DNA of 64,000 nucleotides from Castanopsis chinensis (Eukaryota > Streptophyta > Magnoliopsida > Fagales > Fagaceae): the NCBI GenBank assembly GCA_032878915.1, contig JAVQMG010000051.1, forward strand, positions 186,001 through 250,000, read 5' to 3'. A program made the translations under genes and the position numbers. Shown here piece after piece: positions 58,711-64,000 of this stretch. The notes under the pieces were generated by a model. That model saw nothing but the letters and a program-made list of their open reading frames with translations, was not told where the DNA came from and did not search any database. The first letter of the stretch is position 1; each line of letters starts with the position of its first letter.

Positions 58711-58872
58711 ATGGTTTTAAAAGCCGGGTTGGGGGCAAAATTGAATTTGCCTCCGGTTCCTAGTTTTTATTGGTTTTTGACTAATTTTGTGCATTTTTAC
58801 CGGACCGGACAGGTACCTGATTCCTGGTTGAACTCGTCGGTCTAGCTAGTCCGGTCCGATTTTTAAAACCAT
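58711..58872. mobile_element. small inverted-repeat element (MITE)
   Basis: Bounded by CATGGTTTTAAAAGCCGG and CCGATTTTTAAAACCATG, inverted copies of each other, with CCGGACCGG-type motifs inside. Target duplication is not clear. Confidence 0.55.
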
Positions 58873-59219
58873 GAAGAGATGTTAAAGCAAAAAGGGTTAT
58901 CAACTAAATGAATAACACTTAGATACTTAAAAAGTATGGTAAAATGATGCTCCATTCTCTTACATTTATGATGTACCTCACTACGAATTTGATGAATATG
59001 ACCCCATCATTAATGTGAGAAGAGGGAGCACCATTCACTGTATTCTAAAAGTACCTAAGAATTACTTCAACACAATACATAGTTACCTTAGCATTAATAA
59101 CCTTGCTTAAAATAAGACATTCCACTAAAGAAGGGACCCCTGGCACAGATTCCTGCAAAAGGAGTTTGTCTTTAATCAAACAGTTAAATCTACAATTTTT
59201 TTTTTCACAAGGATGATAA

Positions 59220-60736
59220 GGGGTTGTTTGGTTTTTTAAAAACCATCACTCATCACCCCTCACCCAATTTTCGTCACTCATCACTTAATTCATCACTTAA
59301 AATACCCAAATTTTCTAAATCCCACCCATGTGGCACACTTCACTCAACTTCTCATCACTCAAATTTTTCTACTTTTTTGTGGGACCCATACCTCAGACCC
59401 TTCTGTTAAAATTGGTCTAAAACACAAACCCGAACTCATAAAAATTTTAGAAGCTCCCTCGCCTTGTCAGGAGTAGGGCTGTCCAGAAGGATCCGGTGAC
59501 CCGATTCACCCGAAGAACCGACCGGATCCGACCCGAATCCGGCCAACCCGATTGCTCCGGCGAGTCGGCGGCGGGTCTTCACCGCCAGGAACCGATTCCG
59601 GCGGGTCGGCGGCGGGTTTTCCTCCCCTAAAACCCGAAAAACCGAACCGACCGATAGATTTCTAGAATCCGGCGAAAATCCCAAATCCCGGCCAAAATTT
59701 CCAGAATCCGGCGACATTTTTCCACCATGTTTTTTTTCGAAAAAACCTAGATACCGGCCATATTTTCCTTGGTGATATTTTGACAGGATTCACATCAAAT
59801 CCCCTTCACCGGATCTTCTACTCACCGGATCTAAGAAAAACACAAACCCTGGCCGTATTCTCCGATCAATGACTTCGACCGACCCGCCCGCCACTCATAA
59901 AAATTTTAGAAGCTCCCTCGCCTGGGCATAAACCCGACCCGGACCGACCCGTGGACAGCCCTAGTCAGGAGCGTCACCAGTAAACAACACCCATCTCTGT
60001 GATGTGTAAAATAGCGTGATCTCCTCCATTGTGACCTAGCGACGCCGACGACCCTCAAAATATGTAGCAGCAAATCAAAACTCCATTCATATTTATTTAT
60101 GATACACCACAAAATAAAATAAAATAAAATAAAAAACTGTGTAGAAAAATAGCAAGACCCATCTCTCACACAATCATTTTGATCAAAACACAAACCCAAC
60201 AAAGCTGGATCAACGATAAACATAAACACAAACATAATCATTTCATAGATCCCTTTTTTTTCCTTTTGGATTGACGACAAAGCCGGATCGGTATTATCTT
60301 GTTGTCGTGTTCGCTGGTCTAAGCTATGGCCTCCACAGGTTGGTTGAGGTGGGTCTCATCGGCGTGGCTGGGTAAAGGGGATGAAGTGTGAAGAGGTATG
60401 CTTGAATTTGGGAATAGAGAAGAGTTTCTGTGGGTTGGGTTTTTGGTGTGAAGGAAAAAGCCGTTGGTGGGGATTGTGAAAAGGAGAGCTGGACTTGACA
60501 AGGCACTGACCGTGGGTTCCTCAATGTGTGTGTATTTACAAAAATGTCATCATAACTCTGTTTCCATAACTTGAAAACACCTAAAATGTGTTTTTAGTTT
60601 CCATAACTCATCACTCAAAATTAGAGAATTGGGTGATGGAAACAAAACTTGAAAACAAATTCAAACAAGTTTTCTCTTTGTGGGTCCTACCATTTTTGAG
60701 TTACGGGTAATGGAAACACAAAAACCAAACAGCCCC
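59220..60736. mobile_element. PIF/Harbinger-like element, 1.5 kb, with nested hAT
   Basis: Ends are GGGGTTGTTTGGTTTTTTAA and, inverted, GGGGCTGTTTGGTTTTTGTG. TAA flanks both sides (59217-59219, 60737-60739). Subterminal CATCACTCATCAC phrases recur near both ends. The interior is occupied by the hAT at 59474-59963 and by unrecognised sequence; no transposase is visible. It inserted into the LINE remnant. Confidence 0.8.
59474..59963. mobile_element. nested hAT-like element, 490 bp
   Basis: Perfect inverted ends TAGGGCTGTCCA / TGGACAGCCCTA and a perfect 8-bp duplication GTCAGGAG (59466-59473, 59964-59971). The interior is rich in CCGACCCG/CGGCGGG motifs. Near its right end it carries a 31-bp copy of the sequence just outside its left end. 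Confidence 0.93.
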
Positions 60737-60740
60737 TAAA

Positions 60741-60932
60741 CCTCGCAAGCAACCAAAAATTTCTTGCATAAGCACAACAAGAACATGTAGCATGGTCTCC
60801 AAGTGTCCACAAAATAGTCCACACATATTACCACTAGGAAAACCGTTGGCCTCAAACATGGCTTTTACTGGAATACTATTAAGGAAACACTTACAAATAA
60901 ATAATTGAATTTTTGGCATGGTATCCACCTTA
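60741..60932 (-). pseudogene. LINE zinc-binding reverse transcriptase (zf-RVT) remnant
   Basis: The minus strand encodes MPKIQLFICKCFLNSIPVKA, then GFPSGNMCGLFCGHLETMLH, matching the zf-RVT pattern (LPKIK.F.WK...IPV...L, C..C, E...H). It is cut by the Harbinger insertion at 60736 and joined on the other side to unrelated DNA. Confidence 0.7.
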
Positions 60933-61092
60933 GGCTCAATGCTTAGGGTGGGCGGCGTCTCTCCCCGATGTGGGGTTGAGCAAATCCATGTGGGTGGGAG
61001 CAAGGGTCGACCCTGCCCATCCCAAAGCGAACAATACCTGATTTGGGATAGATTTCTTCCTCCCACAAGTTGTATTACATATGATTTAGGTA

Positions 61093-61414
61093 TGTTGATG
61101 AGATTAACACACAAAAGATCTAAACATTTCCTTATGACTTATAAATTTCAATTCATAGTTGGTGATAAAATTGGACATTTCATATGATAAGTCTATAACA
61201 TATAGTGATGATTTGTCTTAATTATAGAAGTGGAGTCTTTTGACTGATATGTATATTGATGAGATTAACACAAAAAATATCTAAACAATTCCTTATGACT
61301 TATAAATTTCAATTCATAGTTGGTGATAAAATTGGACATTTCATATGATAAGACTATAACATATAATGATGATTTGACTTGATTGTGGAAGTGGAGTCTT
61401 TTGATTGATATGTT
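61093..61414 (+). repeat. tandem duplication of a 161-bp unit
   Basis: TTGATGAGATTAACACA recurs 161 bases apart (61095, 61256), followed by the same CTAAACA.TTCCTTATGACTT... sequence. The related locus in unit one (48222-48300) has a single copy with an internal deletion between AGA repeats. Confidence 0.85.
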
Positions 61415-62757
61415 AACATATTTGGAGTACAGTGAACTAGACCATTCTGAGTCGTTGATTTATAAAGTACAATAACTTGAACAAACGACCCCATGTCTGC
61501 TAAATGCTTTAACTCAAAATCCTAAGAAGGAGGTGAACTCAAATGTAAAGTGTATGTTACTTTAACATATAGAGGAATGAGATCTTATACGTCAATACCA
61601 CTATATGGGTAATCACATGTGGCATTGTGGGAACATTATTCCTCAAAATGAAATCCATAATTTTGATAATAGGAAAGAACTGTCGCATTGAAATGGATTT
61701 AATAAGAATTAATTATTCAAAGTATCGATCCAAATAATTTTAGTGAGAAGTTACTAAAATTATATTCTATGGAATTAGATTCTCAAAATATAAGAATAAT
61801 CAAGAAAACCTTAAGATATAGTGTTAATAAAGTGATAACAACTAAATGACTTTTTTTCACTATGAATATTTCATAGAGGGGTTAAATGCAATTTTTATTA
61901 GTCAAAACATCTTGTTTAATTAAATACTCTAAATCTTTTAGTGCAATTATATTTTTATAGTGGAATAAAATATAATTAATGGTAACTTTAAACTAGTTAA
62001 AAGATAACAAGAGTCCAAGGCCCATTAAAGCTAAGTGTTATTTTTTTTCTTGATCCCATCTCAAGTTATGTATATAAACCTTCATAGTGGCCGACCACGT
62101 GTTGCACTTTACATAGAAAAATTGTTGAAAGAAAAAAAAAAAAAAATCTCTTAGGTTCCGCTACACAAGGAAAGAGAGAAATATAAGATTTTTCTCATCC
62201 TCTTTAGCTTGCATGGGTCTAGGGATTTTTCAACAAATGAAGTCCACTCTCTTGGCCATCGACATTGTCATTGAGGTGAAGATCAAGTTGGTACAAGGAT
62301 TTTATTAAATGTTGTACAAAGATCTTTTCTTCGGTTTTCAAGTTTAAGCATGAATGTATGTGTCTTCTTGTTACAAAGTTCAGATTCATGGTTGTATGTG
62401 GTCATGTAAGATTAGATATGCTTGATATGTATGAAATGCATATGGTTTTCCCAAAAAAAAAAAAAAAAACTAGTTATGAATAGCTTTTATTCTAAGGAAA
62501 AAAAATATTTAGGAACCATAAAAAGAGAAACAATTGAGATTCTAGTGCCCATTAGTGACCACTTTTCCAACCAGTGAAGAATCCTTTACTTGAGAAAGAT
62601 GACCAGCAATTAAACTTCGTAAAGTCCCTAAAGAGATCCATTTATCAAACCAAAAATTCAAAGAATTGTTAGAACAAACTAGTCATTTAGTACCCTTGTT
62701 GAAGATGCTCTCAAACCAAGTTCTTGAGCAAGTTCATTTGGATTACTACACTTCCTT

Positions 62758-64000
62758 ACACCAAGTAGCTAATATGGGATAAATTACATAATTCACTTTA
62801 TTTTTGGATAATTTCAAATGATATCATAAATTTTAAAAGTTTCAATTATAATTATAAAATTTTAAATTTTTTTCACTATTAGATAAAGGCAAAACACCAT
62901 ACAAGACACACCATAAACGGTACCCTGGCGAGCATTAGCTGACCCCACAAATAAAGATCGTCGAATAATGACTTGTCCCTGACTCAAGAAAGGAGCACAG
63001 TATTGGAAGAAAAAAGACACAAGATATCCGCGAGCACATGCTTTTTATGACGATGTATAATAATATTTGAAAAAGACAAGAAGAAAAAGGATATGTGAGG
63101 AAATGGGCCATGTGCAATCCATGCACTATCTTCTGATGTGACACAGCTATTGGCAATCTACTAGGGTGCCAAGTCTGTGGCTTCCTGCTGACCAAATATT
63201 TGGACTTGTAGCCTTTAGCCCATACTGTAAGTAAGGTAAAGGGAATCTTTTGCTGTTGGGAGCGAGGGACCGGTGGCTACGATGTATCAGGATTTGGTAT
63301 TATATGAGATATGTAAATAACCGGTGGCTACAGCGTGGTTTTTCTACCTGCTTTTAGGCGAGTCTACATACTTTTAGATTGTTTGGAATGGAGATTCAGA
63401 TAGTATTGACACACAACTAGTTGTTGAAATTCAAAACCAAATTTAGAGACCCAAATCTTGAGACTTGTTGGTCTGGTATCTTACTAACAAGGCCACCTCA
63501 ATGTTGGTAAGTAAAAAACGTTACAATCATGGTTTTGCATTCTTTTGCACTTTGTTTGGTCATTCAATTTGAAAGCTTTGTTTGATGTCGTCTTTCTCCT
63601 GCATTAATCCCCCCTTCATATTGGAATATCGACGAGGAATGAAAAAGAATAGTTTGACAACATCAGAGAATACTGCCATCGTCTTCGTCTTTGGCCATGT
63701 GGATGTCCCCATTGGTTATTCATCCAGTAGTTCTCAAGGGGCTAGCAACATATGGACAAGATAATTTGCTCGCAGGCACCAATAATCTGAAGTGTTAGGT
63801 TTTTAGATTGTTGAGATTCTTGACTAAATTTAAGAGTTAAAACAAAGTGTTGTTAGAGTTTTAAGTAAATCAAATTTAGGTTGTATTAATAGAATTCTGT
63901 TAGAGTTGAGTTTGATCAGTCAAATTTGTTTAAAAAATGATGAGGTTTTGATATGTTCAAAGATGATGAGTTAATACCGCCGCACACCCTTAATGCGATG
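62758..64000. other. intergenic, no gene seen
   Basis: Beyond the end of the duplicated unit. CCGGTGGCTAC occurs twice near 63270 and 63320. Short open frames are without recognisable motifs. Confidence 0.5.

Larger units (their letters stand above)
52744..62757 (+). repeat. segmental duplication B-A, second unit
   Basis: Starts with the DUF1677 leader phrase CTCTCTATTTCTCAGAGTG and ends just after GGATTACTACACTTCCTTA, where the first unit runs into this one. It gained a SINE (53768-54046) and a 3.3-kb LTR element (54373-57690), and retains about 3.1 kb (57712-60807) missing from the first unit. Confidence 0.88.

Noticed and set aside
59436..59717. 93-codon minus-strand frame
   Set aside because: It spans the left end of the nested hAT element and follows its CCGG-rich repeats; no domain seen.
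60701..61114. 137-codon minus-strand frame as an intact gene
   Set aside because: Only the middle part matches a LINE zf-RVT domain; the rest runs into the Harbinger end on one side and unrelated promoter-like DNA on the other.

Overview
This window is nuclear DNA from a flowering plant, most likely a woody eudicot. The genes have canonical plant introns (one GC-AG intron excepted), the intergenic DNA is AT-rich, and the encoded proteins belong to plant families. Species cannot be fixed from the sequence alone. Five protein-coding genes are supported: a LURP-one-related protein (+, 6424-8039, 3 exons), a COPT5-like vacuolar copper transporter (-, 11615-11998), a CCX-type cation/calcium exchanger (-, 14143-16101), an antiquitin-type aldehyde dehydrogenase ALDH7B (+, 27426-34381, 14 exons, exactly 508 aa when spliced) and a DUF1677 protein (-, 45992-46456). 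They are independent plant genes; nothing suggests a shared pathway, though the copper transporter and the cation exchanger are neighbouring metal/ion transporters.

Most of the rest is transposable-element DNA, and many insertions can be delimited to the base from their target-site duplications (TSDs). They include a long-TIR Mutator-like element (MULE) at 19214-21246, a second MULE at 37559-39004, hAT elements at 21634-22758 and 59474-59963, PIF/Harbinger elements at 22767-23827 and 59220-60736, a TRIM array inside an ALDH7B intron, two tRNA-derived SINEs, a Helitron at 48367-51669, a 3.3 kb solo-LTR-like element at 54373-57690 and remnants of a LINE.

Three independent tandem segmental duplications structure the window. 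(D) 22628-25637 and 25656-27525 duplicate the ALDH7B promoter and exon 1, leaving an orphan promoter and a truncated first exon upstream of the real gene. (C) 35165-39655 and 41186-44050. (B-A) 46480-52743 and 52744-62757, with a breakpoint in the 5' leader of the DUF1677 gene. Because one copy often lacks an insertion present in the other, the duplicates serve as empty-site controls for the transposon calls.

The most unusual object is the MULE at 19214-21246. Its interior holds the 5' end of a decayed MuDR-type transposase gene, interrupted by a 58-bp segment identical to the coding sequence of the CCX gene only 4.3 kb away. Other points of interest are the templated junction of the ALDH7B duplication, the Helitron with a precise empty site and an opposed 3' terminus inside it, and the element at 44245-44976, which combines CTCGAG hairpins with a 39-bp coding minisatellite. 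No complete new multi-gene system was found; the novelty lies in genome rearrangement and gene-fragment capture.
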